NCBI RefSeq assembly: GCF_034190915.1
Contig: NW_026947488.1
Location: 816,501-880,500, forward strand
DNA: 64,000 nucleotides
Direction: 5' to 3'
DNA from: Cavia porcellus
Lineage: Eukaryota; Chordata; Mammalia; Rodentia; Caviidae
Part shown: positions 1 to 11,567 of the stretch, one piece after another
How the letters are laid out: each line of letters begins with the position of its first letter
Position numbering within the stretch: the stretch's first letter is position 1
Program-made: the position numbers and the translations under genes
Notes under the pieces: model-generated
What the model was told of the DNA's origin: nothing
The model's input: only the letters and a program-made list of their open reading frames with translations
Database searches by the model: none

Positions 1-55
1 GGCTATCTCTTAACAGGAACTGTACATAACTTTAACATTTGAAGTGTTCAGTTTT

Positions 56-178
56 TTTTTTTTTTTTTTTAATTTTTTTTTTTGGTCTTTTTCTTTTTTA
101 TCGGTACCAGGGATCGAACTCACGACCGCCTGCTTGCAAGGCAGGTACTTATGCTGCTGAGCTAAATCCCCAGCCCCC
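56..178 (-). mobile_element. Young ID SINE
   Basis: Type example of the young subfamily, read on its sense strand: GGGGCTGGGGATTTAGCTCAGC (A box), GAGTTCGATCCC (B box), GGTACC, then GATAAAAA plus an A-rich tail. It is derived from tRNA-Ala. A target duplication (about aagtgttcagttttt) flanks it at 42-55 and 179-192. It lies in DNAJC5 intron 2. Confidence 0.93.
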
Positions 179-347
179 AAGTGTTCAGTTTTTGTTGCTA
201 AGAGAACACTATTGCCATGACAGTTATAAGCTCTAAGGGGCACACCATGCATACAGATACACGAAAGAACCATTACCAGAACCTCCCTTTCACCAGTTCT
301 TGAAGGCTTGTGTCCTGGGAGGGCAGAGGGTCTTGCTTGGCCACTCA

Positions 348-466
<119 letters not shown>

Positions 467-590
467 CTACAAGAGAATAATAAAGGAAAACGTCAAGTGC
501 AGGTAAAAATTCCAAGTGCAGAGGTGACAGAGTGTATTTCATATATTGTTTAAAGCAAAATTAATTAATTAAATTCAATTAAAAACTCAA

Positions 591-752
591 GTTGGGCATG
601 GTGGTGCACTCCTGTAATCCCAGCACTTGGGAGGCTGAGGCAGTAGGATCATTACAAGTTCGAGACCAGCATAGGCTACAAAGTGAGCGCAAGGCTAGCC
701 TAAACTACACAGAGAGACCCTGTCTCAAAAAACAAAACAAAACAAACAAACA
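591..752 (+). mobile_element. B1 SINE
   Basis: 7SL-derived B1: GGGCATGGTGGTGCACTCCT, AATCCCAGCACTTGG, then the right half with the duplicated CTACAAAGTGAGC/CTAAACTACAC block, GAGACCCTGTCTC and an A-rich tail. This internally duplicated form is the common B1 of the window. Confidence 0.92.
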
Positions 753-934
753 ATGGCTTATAATGTGTGCAAACAGATTCCAACCCATAAAGGAGCAACG
801 TACAGTTCCAGCTGGGTATATGTGTATATACTGTATACAAAGGGGTACAACACTGCTACCCAGCCAACATGCTGGTACATTAAAGATGTGCACTGCACTC
901 CCAGAGCAACCTTTCCACACAAAGTACAAAGAGC

Positions 935-1035
935 CAGGGCTCTATGGGCCTCAGTGGTAGTGTACTTGCCCAACAACCTAGCATCCATAAGATCCCAGGT
1001 CATCTGCAACAGTCTGAAAAACAAACAAAAAAACT
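935..1035 (+). mobile_element. Old ID-like SINE, degenerate
   Basis: CAGTGGTAGTGTACTTGCCCAA keeps the tRNA A-box side, but the B box is poor. A tail follows. Confidence 0.45.
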
Positions 1036-1170
1036 GAAACAGAAAACTCTAGAAAGGATGGCCAGAAAGCTTAAAAGAAAATGCTAAAGAAACTCTAGAA
1101 AGTCAAATTTTACACAACATGGGGAAAAAACAAAATAAATGAGTAAATTTAAACATCAATAATGAAATTC

Positions 1171-1311
1171 AGATTAGGTACGGTGGTACACACTTGTAAT
1201 CCCAGTACTCAAGAGGCTGAAGCAGGTGGATCACCACAAATTTGAAGCCAGCCTGGGCTACACAATGAGTTCACCACCCTGAACTACATAGCAAGACCCA
1301 GTCTCAAAAAA
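1171..1311 (+). mobile_element. B1 SINE
   Basis: Diverged full-length B1 with the internal duplication (CTGGGCTACACAATGAGTT / CTGAACTACATAGC). Confidence 0.88.
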
Positions 1312-1389
1312 GTTGGGAGGATGAGGCAAAAGGACTGAAAGTTTGAGTTCCTCCTGGGCAAATGAGTCAGATTCTACAAATAAATCAAC

Positions 1390-1442
1390 AGAAAGGGAAG
1401 GGGAGAGGTAAGGAGGGGAAGGAGGAAAGAAAAGAGAAGACA
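1390..1442 (+). repeat. Purine-rich GGA/GAA tract
   Basis: Almost uninterrupted G and A with AAGGGAAGG-type repeats. Confidence 0.7.
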
Positions 1443-1516
1443 TTCAGAGTGAAAGACTTGGGTTCAATTCCTAGAAACACATTTCCAAATAACATGGAGT
1501 TTAAGGAAGAAATCAC

Positions 1517-1600
1517 GGCCAAACATGGTGGTGCATATCTTTAATCCATGCATCCTGAGAGGCTGAGGCAGGAGAACTGCAAATTCAAACTCAGACTGGA
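1517..1600 (+). mobile_element. B1 SINE, left part
   Basis: Recognisable to AAATTCAAACTCAGACTGG; the right half is lost. Confidence 0.7.
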
Positions 1601-1735
1601 TTAGGATTTTCACTGTTGGTTTTCCCTGGGTCTCAAGTCTTGGATTCTAACTGGAACTATACCATGGGCTTTCCTCAGTCTTCAGCTTGCTAACTAGATT
1701 GTGGGACTTAATTATGTAAGCCAACTTCTAATGCT

Positions 1736-1866
1736 GTATCTATCTATATCTATACATCAGGGATCAAAACCAGGGCTTTGATCATACTGGGCAAGCACTC
1801 TACCACTGAGCTATATACACTCCCAGTCATAAATTTCCTTTTAGATATATATATATATATATATAT
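1736..1866 (-). mobile_element. Old ID SINE with flanking (TATC)n and (AT)n
   Basis: Sense-strand A and B boxes are readable in the complement of 1756-1827. The (TATC) run at 1736-1755 and the (AT) run at 1843-1866 flank it. Confidence 0.6.
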
Positions 1867-2213
1867 CAGTACTCTTTTCAGGAGAACACTAATATGACAT
1901 ATTCATCAAGACCCTATATAAAGCTAGAAAACAGGGAAAAATCCAGACGAAATGGAAGGAGGAAATACCAAATGAAAATAACAGGAAAAATCACAATGAA
2001 AATGTTGAGAGAACTTGAGATGGAGCAGGGTGGCCTTCAGGAAAGGACTTAGGTAGGATTCCAGTTGCTGCCTAGAATGAGCCTTGGTTCCTTCTGCCCT
2101 CTGCCCACAGGACCTAAACTGATGGTATGCTGTGTCTAAAGACTGAAAATGTGTACCAAAAAAAATTCTCTAAGACCTCATCCTATATATCTCTTCATCT
2201 AGTTGTTTTTATT

Positions 2214-2292
2214 TTTTGGTACCAGGGATCAAACTTGCGACCTTGCGCTTGCCAGGTAGGTGCTTACACTGCTGAGCTAAATCCCCAGCCCT
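2214..2292 (-). mobile_element. ID SINE
   Basis: Moderately diverged copy ending in GGTACC. A short duplication (tctagtt) is visible on both sides. Confidence 0.85.
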
Positions 2293-2304
2293 CTAGTTAT
2301 ATTC

Positions 2305-2413
2305 TTTTTTTTTTTTTTTTGTCTTTTTCCTTTTTATCGGTACCAGGGATCGAACTCACGACTGCCTGCTTGCAAGGCAGGCGCTTCTGTCGCTGAGCTA
2401 AATCCCCAGCCCC
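2305..2413 (-). mobile_element. Young ID SINE
   Basis: Near-consensus. Target duplication tatattctt on both sides; it landed next to the older ID at 2214-2292. Confidence 0.92.
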
Positions 2414-3031
2414 TATATTCTTTAAAATATTCTTTGCAATGAACTGATAAACGTATATCCCTGAGTTCTGTCAGCTCTGTAGCAAATTAATGGATTCTAA
2501 GCTGGAGGTTGTAGAAGTCCTGACTTATAGGCAGCTGGTCAGAAGTACAGGAAAACCTGGGGCTTGTAGCTGGCAGTGTCCAGGACTGTGCTTGCCCTTG
2601 TGGGATGCTATCTCCAGGAGGACAGTCAGAACCTAATAGGATTGGATCATACCTAGCTGGTCAGTTTACTGACCACTTAGTGTATGGGGAGACACACATG
2701 TGATCATGGAAGTCTCTACTAACTGTTTAAAGTATATGAGAAACTGAGTTTATTCTTTTCTTATATCGTTAGACAGACTGACCAAAAACAACAAGAGAAT
2801 GGAAGTCAGCAACATGTGCAAAGAATTCATTGCAATGATTATACAGGCATGAAGAAGTGAATATCCCAGACAACTACCTGCCAAGAAATTGGGAAAGACA
2901 AACAAAACAGACCAGTACCTTGAAAATACAATTTACTCAAACTGACACAAGATAAAGCAGAAAATCCAAATAGCCTTGTATGTTAACAAAACTAAATGTG
3001 TAATTTAAAAAAAACTGTTGCACAACAAAAT

Positions 3032-3145
3032 TACAGCTGGGTATGGTGGAAACCATTGTAATCCCAGCTGGGAGGTTACAGCAAGAGAACTCAAAGTTGG
3101 AGGTCAGCCTGGATAACAGTGACTCAATGAGGCTATCTCAAAATT
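3032..3145 (+). mobile_element. B1 SINE
   Basis: Diverged monomer-type B1. Its tail runs directly into the (GA)n array. Confidence 0.75.
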
Positions 3146-3150
3146 TAAAG

Positions 3151-3174
3151 TAAGAGAGAGAGAGAAAGAGAGAC

Positions 3175-3229
<55 letters not shown>

Positions 3230-3275
3230 AAGAGAGAGAGAGGGAGAAAGGGAGAAGGGGGAGAGAGAGAGAACA
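3151..3275 (+). repeat. (GA)n microsatellite
   Basis: About 125 bp of GA with GAGACA and GAAA variants, seeded at the A-rich tail of the B1 before it. Minus-strand reading gives a meaningless Ser-Leu repeat frame. Confidence 0.95.
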
Positions 3276-3301
3276 TGAAAACGTGTGCACGCGAGCACAA
3301 G

Positions 3302-3389
3302 AAGGGCTAAGGATGTAGCTCAGTGGCACAGTACCTGCCTGGCAAGCATGAGGTCTTAAGTTTGATCTTTGGTCCAAAAAAAAAAAAAG
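3302..3389 (+). mobile_element. ID SINE, intermediate age
   Basis: Older subfamily with GGATGTAGCTCAGTGGCACAG and GGCAAGCATGAGGTC, with a poly(A) tail. Confidence 0.88.
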
Positions 3390-3569
3390 ACTGTTATGAA
3401 GATTTTATTTTTTAATTCTAGAACCAGGCACCTCGATTTCATAAAATGTAACAAAAGTTTTAAGGGTGAGAGTAAGGATGTAGGCTTCACAGACAGAGGA
3501 AGGCTTGGAAGTTTAGTAGGGGCCTAGAGAATGGGTCTGCAGATGTTCAATGGGTAAAGCTTGGCACCT

Positions 3570-3640
3570 CTCTGCCTTCATTCCTGCCTCAGCCTTCCAA
3601 GTACTGAGATTACAGGTGTGCACCACCAAATTCAGCTGTC
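3570..3640 (-). mobile_element. B1 SINE, left-half remnant
   Basis: Complement keeps the AATC..CAGTACTTGGAAGGCTGAGGC block only. Confidence 0.7.
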
Positions 3641-4665
3641 TTTGTTTTATAATGTCTCTTACCTCAAAACTCTGGATCAGCAGGCACATTAACCACACAT
3701 GTTCACACATGTTTGTAAGAAGGATATTCAAGGTTGATTATACCTAGTTTACCAAGACTGGCTTATTCTTCTTCAAAACTGAAGGCACTAAGAAAGAAGT
3801 AACCAGTGTCTTCTTCAGGTTTTGTGGACTCCTAATCTCCAGTTCGTACAACATCTAGTTCCAGACTCACTGGAGCACTGGTGGCAATGTGTTTTTAAAC
3901 AGAAGATATTAATGTATGAATCGTTTCTTCTCAAGAAAAACTCATATTCAGGTTTAACTGCAGTGCCGGCACACTGCCACAAATAAATGGGTTTTGGTTG
4001 CAGTCTGAGCACTGTCCCCAGAGGTTCATCATCCCTGCCCTGGAGTATGCCTGTCTCCAGCCTCTGCCCTAAGCCTGTAACCATCCGGAACTTGACAGGC
4101 CATCTCACTGAGGAAGTCACCCCAGGTTGGAGCCACTATACCATGATGGGAACCAAGTGTCCCTCCAGTGTTGAAGATCCTCTCAAGACTTCAAAGAATC
4201 TGTCCTGAGATACTGACCAAACAGAGCACAACTTGTCCAGGCAACACCTATGCTGCCAGCTATAAAAACCTTCAGCCCTTGCTTTTGTTCCCCTTTTCTG
4301 TCAAACCTCAAAGTTTCTATCAGCCCTAAGATGGCAGAATTGAACCTCTGTAGCTGTGCTTCACAGCGTGTTCATGATGAGCACAGCTCCTGTCCTGTCC
4401 TTCTTCAAAGTTCTATTCTTTGGTATTATGGCAGGAGTGGCTTAGCCTGGGGACCCCTCAAGTCCCAGAACTCTCATGGCAGAAGCAGAAACAATGAGAA
4501 AAAGGTCAATTCAAAGTTAACAACCTTGTAAGGAAGGGACAAGGAGACAGAACCACAGGAAAACTCTTGGTTACTACTAGGTTACTCCAGGTTTCTCTCC
4601 ACTGTGGTGAAATAATGTTATTTTGTTAGAAACAGGAATATGACGAAATGCTTACTCTTTCCATT
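3641..4665. other. Intron sequence without recognised feature
   Basis: No SINE, exon or RNA gene was recognised. A CTATAAAAAC box near 4260 sits in sequence that could be an old LTR, but no ends were found. Confidence 0.5.
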
Positions 4666-4669
4666 TCTT

Positions 4670-4760
4670 TTTTGAGTGGTGAGCAGGGATAGAGATTGAA
4701 CCCTAACCCTCACATCACACCAGGTAAAGCACTCTATCATGGAGTTACAAATCCAGCCCA
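4670..4760 (-). mobile_element. Old ID SINE
   Basis: Degenerate; ends and B box are recognisable on the complement. Confidence 0.55.
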
Positions 4761-4789
4761 GCTCTTTCCACTCTGATTTCACATAGTTC

Positions 4790-4850
4790 TGCCAGGCACA
4801 GTGGCACACACCTGTAATCTCAGCTACTGGGTGACAGAGCTCAGAAAGGG
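4790..4850 (+). mobile_element. B1 SINE fragment
   Basis: Left arm only (CAGGCACAGTGGCACACACC onwards). Confidence 0.7.
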
Positions 4851-5129
4851 ACACTACCACTCACAATCTTAAAGATGTGTAGGTTGCATTTTACTGAAGT
4901 TACAAGCATATGATAGCAAGCAACAAGCAGTCTCCTGAAGACATGCTAGCAGGTAGGTCAGAGAACATATCAGCAAGCCTCCAACTCACCCTTCCACCCG
5001 CAAAAGCTTGTCAAAAAATGCTACTTAAAAAGTCTCAGCCTGCAAGAGACATTTTCTCTTCTGTTTGCACAGAGAAGTTCTATTCAGGTTTAGCAATAAA
5101 CAGTTTGAACTCCTGAGTCCCCCTTTCCT

Positions 5130-5238
5130 GCTCACTAGGGAGGATAAGACAAGAGGATCCAGAGTTCGAGGCCAGCCAGGATCACAAAGCCAGTTCAAAG
5201 CTGGGTTGGACTGCATGACTAAACTCTGTCCCCAAAAC
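5130..5238 (+). mobile_element. B1 SINE, 5'-truncated
   Basis: Starts within the left arm; the duplicated right half is present. Confidence 0.7.
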
Positions 5239-5310
5239 TAACCAACAGTAACAAAATCAGAAACAACATTGTTCTAGGGTTACTGAACAATGTAATTTAA
5301 AAAAAAAACC

Positions 5311-5422
5311 AGCAGGACTAGGTATGGTGACACATACCTGTAAGGCAGTCTAAGAGAGGAGGACCACAGTAAGTTCAAGGCCAGCCTGAACTACATAACA
5401 AGACTCTGTCTCAAAAAACGGA
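5311..5422 (+). mobile_element. B1 SINE
   Basis: Complete arms with a deletion in the AATCCCAGCACTT block; unduplicated right half. Confidence 0.8.
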
Positions 5423-5424
5423 CA

Positions 5425-6630
5425 AATCAGATTTTAAAAAAGAAACAGAAAGACATGACAAGAAAGAATGCCAGCTAGCCAGCCAGCAAGAGTGGTAGCA
5501 TCAAAAGCTGCTGAAGAAATACTGAATGCCAACAAGAGCATCCCCTTGCATGGCAGCCAGGGCCACAGCGTAATGATAACACACAACAGGATGTCAGAAC
5601 TGACAGGAGGAACTAGCTTCTGTATCTTGGCCATCTATAGGTGACAAGATTCCCTTTCTCTCAGCTGACTGTGGCTGATAGAAGAAAAAACACAAACACA
5701 AGACCCTACGTTTAGTTCTCAGCACCAAAAATTTAAAAATAAAGGAAAAAAAGAGAGAGCAGCTCTTTCAGGGCAGGTATAATGAGAAAGTGTGTGACAC
5801 AAGTCTGAAGCATGAAGAACTGAAGTCACTTGTCCAACCCAGAATCTGAACCCACACCCAAGGGCATCCAACCTGTTGGCCTCAGCAAGCCAGGGAGACT
5901 GACAATCAAGCAGGCTACCTGGCAGGCTTAAAGACAGGTGAGGTGTGTTGCTGGGCAGAAAACAAAACGAGTTTTTAAAATTTTTTTTTATCTTGAAGGT
6001 AGAAAATACAACAGAACAAGACAAAACGAAGCCAATCAAGACAATACAGTGAAAATGATATAGCACTTCAGGGCAGGATATCGGGATAACAGTAATAAGT
6101 ACCACAGTATATCTCATTATCTTCACAACAGTTGTCCATTCAAATCAAGTATAGCAAAATCAAACCAAAAACAGAATATTATAAAACCTATCAAAACAGA
6201 ATACTGAACAGAGCAAAAACAATCAGAACAAAGCAAAACAGTGAAAACAGTATTTGCCTTCAAAGAGATGACAGAAGGAAATCTCCCCTATTTGTTATAC
6301 TGCATATGGTCATCCTCCCAAGAGATGCTCAGACCGCTGGCTCCCAGTTGCTAAGGCAGGTGTGGGGAGGATGGGATGTTTAATTCCCAACTTGCACACC
6401 AGTAGGCTCACAGCTGTTTACCAGGAAGGAGTGCATGTTGCATTTTGCTCAGCACTCTAAGTTCCAACATGGCTGGATCTCAGCAGACACTGACTGGTTC
6501 TCTCCCTGGCTTGCTCACCAGACAACTGAGCCACAGTTGCTTACCAGGGAAGTGAGAGGGTTCCTTTGTGGCCCAGCGCCCTAAATTCCACAAAATGAGT
6601 TTTATGGCTGTCCAAGAGGTTATGGGCTTC
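5425..6630. other. Intron sequence without recognised feature
   Basis: It includes A/C-rich repeats of AAACA near 6140-6260. No exon or named repeat was recognised. Confidence 0.5.
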
Positions 6631-6631
6631 A

Positions 6632-6775
6632 GAATTAGGATTCAAGGGTTCTCAGCCCAGCTCTGAAAGCTTCTAGCTGTCTGGCCAGAGACAGGTCTCT
6701 GCTGGGCTGAGTCCCTTCACCTGAGCACTGGAACAAGAGCTCCATCTGCCTTAAAGGAGCCAGAAGACTCCACCA
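6632..6775 (+). mobile_element. MIR SINE
   Basis: TTAGGATTCAAGG, CCCAGCTCTG, CTTCTAGCTGTCTGG and the following acid/pyrimidine pattern keep the order of the core of the ancient mammalian-wide MIR. It is highly diverged. Confidence 0.55.
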
Positions 6776-6834
6776 GAAGTAGGTACTACTGATGCTGGTG
6801 AAGCAGCCCATGCCAATCAACCTTTTCAGATTTA

Positions 6835-6960
6835 TTTATTTTTGGTTTGCAGAGACAGACTGGCCTTGAACTTACTATGTAGCCCAGGCTGGTCTGGAAT
6901 TCCTGGCAATCCTCTTGCCTGAAGTGCTGGGATTACAGGTGTGCACTGCAACCCCTGGCC
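6835..6960 (-). mobile_element. B1 SINE
   Basis: Diverged; complement shows both arms. Confidence 0.85.
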
Positions 6961-6970
6961 AGTATCTGAC

Positions 6971-7113
6971 ATTTTCTTTTTCTTCTTCTTTTTCCTTGTC
7001 TTTTTGAGACAGGGTCTAGCTATGTGGTTAAGGCTGGCCTTGGGCTCACTTTGTAGCCCAAGGCTGGTCTTGCACTTCCAAGGATCCTCCTATCTCAGCC
7101 TCCCAAGTGCTGT
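6971..7113 (-). mobile_element. B1 SINE, 5'-truncated
   Basis: Duplicated right half and long tail; the first 25 or so bases are missing. Confidence 0.85.
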
Positions 7114-7939
7114 CTTGGCACAAGGTATGAGGACTCTTACACACAGCTGGATGGACAAGATCACAGACATACAGTGGACTAGGAGCTCTGGAGCTCTTGC
7201 TGGTACTTCGGGGGCTCAAGAGGGGTTTCCTCCAGTCTCACCTTGCCATGCACCTGGGTCTTCATCCCAGATGGAGGTCCCTAGCTCTCTGGCTTGCTCT
7301 ACAAGACTCATCTACATGCAGGACTAACCCATCAGCAGGTCCTTTCCATCACTGTGCTCACAGAACTTCCTGATCTGAATGGTGGATCAGCGCTGTTACT
7401 AGCAGATAAAGAACAGACTTGCCATCCCTTCTTCATCTTACCCTCCTCCCTGCTCATGTCTATACCTCAGAACCCCATGCAGACAGACATCCCTGAGCTT
7501 GGAAACGGTTCCTGGCCACACAGCAATGTCTACCATCCTTGTGGAGCTTTCCTAGCCTTGTGAGCTTGCCTACATTTGTCAGAGTTCATCACTCATCTGT
7601 TCAACAAATGTACATGAAGTATGTACGCAGATCATGCTGTTCTCAACACCAGGAATTCAACAATGACAAAATAAACACACACAAGTCCCTGCCTACACAG
7701 GTCTGCAGTCTAGCGCCACACTTGTGCTCCTGAGGAGACACACAGATCTTCAGGGAGGCCTGGGGATGAAGTGCAGTGGCTGAAAACTTTCCTAGCAGCA
7801 TTAAAGCCCTGGGTGTGACTTCCAGTCCAGATTTCAGGAAAAGCAAACTGCAGTTCCTACTCCTGTATTTCCAGGTGTACTCTTGGCACACAGAGCTACG
7901 GCTACGTTCAACCTGCTGTTGGGGAAAAGTTGTAAGTCG

Positions 7940-8035
7940 GGGGCTGGGGATTTAGCTCAGTGGCATAAGCGCCTGCCTTGCAAGTGCATGGTCGTGTTTG
8001 ATCCCTAGTACCTATAAAAAGAAAAAAAAAAAAAA
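7940..8035 (+). mobile_element. Young ID SINE
   Basis: Near-consensus; part of the B box is altered (tcgtgtttgatcc). Short duplication (aagt.taagtc) on both sides. Confidence 0.92.
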
Positions 8036-8094
8036 GTATAAGTCAACTTCCAAACATCTTAAAAGGAAGATTTTTAAACATCTTATTCCGTAAT

Positions 8095-8223
8095 TTTTTT
8101 TTCTTTTTTTCTTTTTTTTTGGGGGGGAGGGTCTTTTTCGTTTTTATCGGTACCAGGGATCAAACTCACGACCGCACACTTGCAAGGCAGGCACTTATGC
8201 CGCTGAGCTAAATCCCCAGCCCC
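8095..8223 (-). mobile_element. Young ID SINE (outer member of a three-SINE stack)
   Basis: Near-consensus with a long T-rich end that includes a G-run. It abuts the B1 at 8224. Confidence 0.92.
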
Positions 8224-8377
8224 TTTTTTGTCTTTTTTGAGACAGGGTCTCACTATGCAGTTCAGGCTGGCCTTGAGCTCACTTTGTAGCCCAGGCTGGT
8301 CTCAAACTCACAATGATCCTCCCACCTCAGCCTCCGGGGTGCTGGGATTACAGGCCTGAGCCACCACACCCAGCTCT
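8224..8377 (-). mobile_element. B1 SINE (middle of stack)
   Basis: Full-length internally duplicated B1 close to consensus. Confidence 0.92.
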
Positions 8378-8456
8378 CTATGTTACCTGGGATTGAACTC
8401 ACGACCTCACACTTGCCAGGCAGGCACTTATGCTGCTGAGCTAAAGACCCAGCCCT
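8378..8456 (-). mobile_element. ID SINE (inner member of stack)
   Basis: Body without its own poly(T) end, which the B1 insertion appears to have displaced. The duplication TTATTCYGTAAT lies at 8083-8094 and 8457-8468, outside the whole stack. Confidence 0.85.
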
Positions 8457-8559
8457 TTATTCTGTAATATTTGATACACAGAAAAAATATGGAATATATA
8501 AAAATTATGATGTATTGTGAAAAATAAACACCATGATTCCATAGCCAATTTAAAAACTA

Positions 8560-8625
8560 GAAAAGCAGGTAGATATATTTCAATGGTAGTATTTGCTTAG
8601 CAGTGTACTGCAAAAAATAAAAGCT
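8560..8625 (+). mobile_element. Old ID-like SINE
   Basis: Only the A-box side and tail are recognisable. Confidence 0.35.
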
Positions 8626-8833
8626 AGCATGGTAATAACCCTACAGATCCACACGCTCACTCCACACATACTAACTTGAATTTAATGTCAGTACTGTTTT
8701 TTAAAAATCACCTTTTTCCTAGAATGCTATGTAGAAAAAAAAAAATCACCTCTTAATGTTTATCCTTATATACAAGTTTAATTTTTTTGAATTTAAAAGT
8801 ACTGTCTTACACTATATGCAACTCTCATAGGCT

Positions 8834-8978
8834 ATTTATTTATTTATGGAGACAAAGTCTTACTATGTGTGCAAGCTGGCCTTATGTAGCTCAGACTTGA
8901 CTTGAACTCACAATGATCTCCTGCCTCAGCCTTTTTAGTGCTGGGAATACAAAAGTGGGCCACCACCCCTGGCTAGGG
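8834..8978 (-). mobile_element. B1 SINE
   Basis: Diverged full-length copy. Confidence 0.85.
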
Positions 8979-9009
8979 GCCTTCTTTCAAAACTCAATGT
9001 ATTTCTTTT

Positions 9010-9119
9010 GATTTTTTTTTTTTTGTCTTTTTTTGTTTTTATCGGTACCAGGGATCGAACTCACGACTGCCTGCTTGCAAGGCAGGCGCTTATGCCGCTG
9101 AGCTAAATCCCCAGCCCCA
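9010..9119 (-). mobile_element. Young ID SINE
   Basis: Near-consensus, flanked by the duplication aactcaatgtatttct. Confidence 0.94.
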
Positions 9120-9256
9120 ACTCAATGTATTTCTAAGATTTTTTCTTGTGAGATGTAGCTATAATTCATTTATTCATTTGCATTTTGGGCAAAATTTCAT
9201 TTAATGATGAATCCATGAGTCACTGCTTATCTACTAAGAGACATTTGGGATATTCT

Positions 9257-9354
9257 TTTTTTTTTTTTTTCTTTTTTATTAGTACGGGGGATCGAACTCA
9301 CGACTCCCTGCTTGCAAGGCAGGCGCTTATGCTACTGAGCTAAATCCCCAGCCC
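9257..9354 (-). mobile_element. Young ID SINE
   Basis: Flanked by the duplication acatttgggatattctt. Confidence 0.94.
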
Positions 9355-9697
9355 ACATTTGGGATATTCTTAACATTTACTACGACAAGCAGTGTTGCTC
9401 TGAACATTCCTGGGCTGACAACACAGTGGCTCAAGTGAAGGGTGCTCAAGGACTGCTGAGCTGCACAGGAGCCAACAGAGAAAGCAAGTGAGCTGGCCAG
9501 CTCAGTGACAAGCTAACAGCACAGAGAACTCTTGCCACCCTGACTTTACAAGGGCAGCCCTACGCACCTATTATATTCACTTCACCAGGTGAGCAGCGCA
9601 TGCCTCCATCTGCCCTGGAAGCTGAGGCAAAAGAATTGTGAGTTTGCGTTTGCTATGTTTCATGGGCAACATAAGGAACAGCAAGAACTTTTGCATG

Positions 9698-9815
9698 GGG
9701 CTGGGGATTTAGCTCAGCGGCATAAGTGCCTGCCTTGCAAGCAGGCAGTCGTGAGTTCGATCCCTGGTACCAATAAAAACAAAAAAGACAAAAAAGAAAG
9801 AAAGAAAAAAAAAGA
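9698..9815 (+). mobile_element. Young ID SINE
   Basis: Near-consensus. Imperfect duplication aagaac.ttttgc on both sides. Confidence 0.92.
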
Positions 9816-9895
9816 ACCTTTTGCTTAAAAAAAAAAAAAAAAAAAGGGTGGGGGTGAGGGAAAGAAAACAGAAGTTTTTAGAAATAATTTACTTA

Positions 9896-10043
9896 CAGCT
9901 AGGCATTGCAGCACACATCTGCAATCCCAGCATTTGGGAGGTGAAGCAGGATTGTTTTAAAATCAAGGCCAACCTGAGCTAATAATGAGTTCAAGGTCCA
10001 TCTGCACTACACAGAAGAACCCAGGCCTCAAAAACAAACAAAA
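9896..10043 (+). mobile_element. B1 SINE
   Basis: Diverged, internally duplicated. Confidence 0.85.
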
Positions 10044-10044
10044 A

Positions 10045-10849
10045 GCTAGCTAGTGTGATGCTTATCAAGGTGTCATGATTTGGTGACTCTATCAAATAAT
10101 TAGAGATCCTTTAGGGAGTCTTTCCCCTTTAAAAGCACAGTGAAAACAATGGGGATTTACAGGAAGATGGTGGAGTGGCAAGCGGCAACAAAACATCACC
10201 TCCAAGATTTGGGATTCAGACACTGGAAAATAACAATTTAGGAAAGAAAAGGAGGGAGGTCGATCCCTTGGACTCAGGGAGGATTTGAAGGGCAAATTGG
10301 AGTTCTTTAAAAATTTTTGCCCCTTAAGGTAAAATTGCTCTACTGAATGGATACAATTTCCTGATTTTTCTTAGATTTCATTAGCTAACTACATGTTTAA
10401 AGACAAGCTTAATAGCTATTACAGTTTGTCATTTTCCAGTCTGAGCTTCATATTGTTATTACTGATTGTACTACTTCAGTCACGGTGACAGTAGTTGTGA
10501 TCAAATGATCTTCCTTGGATGCCAATACCTAGATTATCTGGGGGTCATAAACATTACTGTAATCCAGTACCACAGAACTAGTTGCTAGGCCAAACAGGGA
10601 GCAACCTTTCACTCCTAATAAATTGAAGAGGCAGGATCCTAGGACAGACTCAAAAGCCAAAAGCCAGTAATACCTAGAAGACATCTGTGAAAAGTACATG
10701 GTCATTTCCTAAAGAGGTCTCTATACTAATGCTTGTAGCCATGTCTGGGTGAATAAAAGCAGGATAAGCCAGAGACTTAAGGCTCCTCTGCCCATTAGAG
10801 GCAGAGCCTCCAGTTGCAACATGCTAAACTGACTCTGTGTTTATGTGTC
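10045..10849. other. Intron sequence without recognised feature
   Basis: Non-SINE, AT-rich sequence between a B1 and the solo LTR. No exon was recognised. Confidence 0.5.
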
Positions 10850-11216
10850 TGTTATGGCTTGTGTCTGGATGTTCCCCTAAAGTTTCATGTGGTCATGGGG
10901 GCAGGCTTCTAGAGTTTGTGAATAATTCATGATTCAATGGTAGAATTCTGGGTGTGAGTGCTATAACCGACTGAGTGTGGTCTATATGCAAGGGACAGAA
11001 AGAATCTTCTCTCTACATGCTCCTCCCCTTTTGATGTTGCTGCTTTCGTTGCCTTTGGCTGCCCAGAACTGTGGCCTTCTGCCATGCCACCCTGCCTTGG
11101 ACCCAGCAGATTATGCACTGAAACCTCTACAAACTGTGAACTAAATAAACCTTTCCTCCCTTGATTTTGGGTGTTAAGCATTTTGTGTTGGCAATGAGAG
11201 AAAAGTAACCAAAGCA
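10850..11216 (+). mobile_element. Solo LTR of MaLR/ERVL type
   Basis: A 367-bp unit starts TGTTATGGCTTG, ends AAGTAACCAAAGCA and is flanked on both sides by GTGTC, a 5-bp target duplication. It carries an AATAAA signal near 11143 and no internal sequence, so recombination between two LTRs has left one. The plan matches mammalian-apparent LTR retrotransposons, which encode no envelope. Confidence 0.85.
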
Positions 11217-11567
11217 GTGTCTTTGACACTCATTCACCCCTGGTCAGGGGGACAAACTAGTAGCTTAGGTCCCTACAAGTGGCAGTTTGGGTAGGGAAAG
11301 TAGGACTGGTTCCCCATGGGTGCCACCCACAGGAAAGGGACTTGGGATCAGCAGGTGTAGGCAATCTCCTACATATCATAAGCAACTTACAAACCTCTAT
11401 ACAGAAAACAAATGCACACATACACACAGAAAATGAGAAAACACAGAAACAAGATGCAATGCATAAGCCCCAACTCATCCAACAAATCAAGGAGGCACTG
11501 AGGTAAAAGAAATAAAAAACCACCCAGCTGCATGTTATGAAATGGTAGCAGTGAAAGTAACAAAACA

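Noticed and set aside
3104..3377. Ser-Leu repeat protein on the minus strand
   Set aside because: It is the translation of the (GA)n microsatellite.
4000..4600. Possible ERV LTR with a CTATAAAAAC box
   Set aside because: No TG/CA ends, duplication or poly(A) region could be matched, so it is only noted as unclassified sequence.
5719..6126. A 135-codon minus-strand frame in DNAJC5 intron 1
   Set aside because: Low-complexity, no acceptor/donor context and no recognisable protein.
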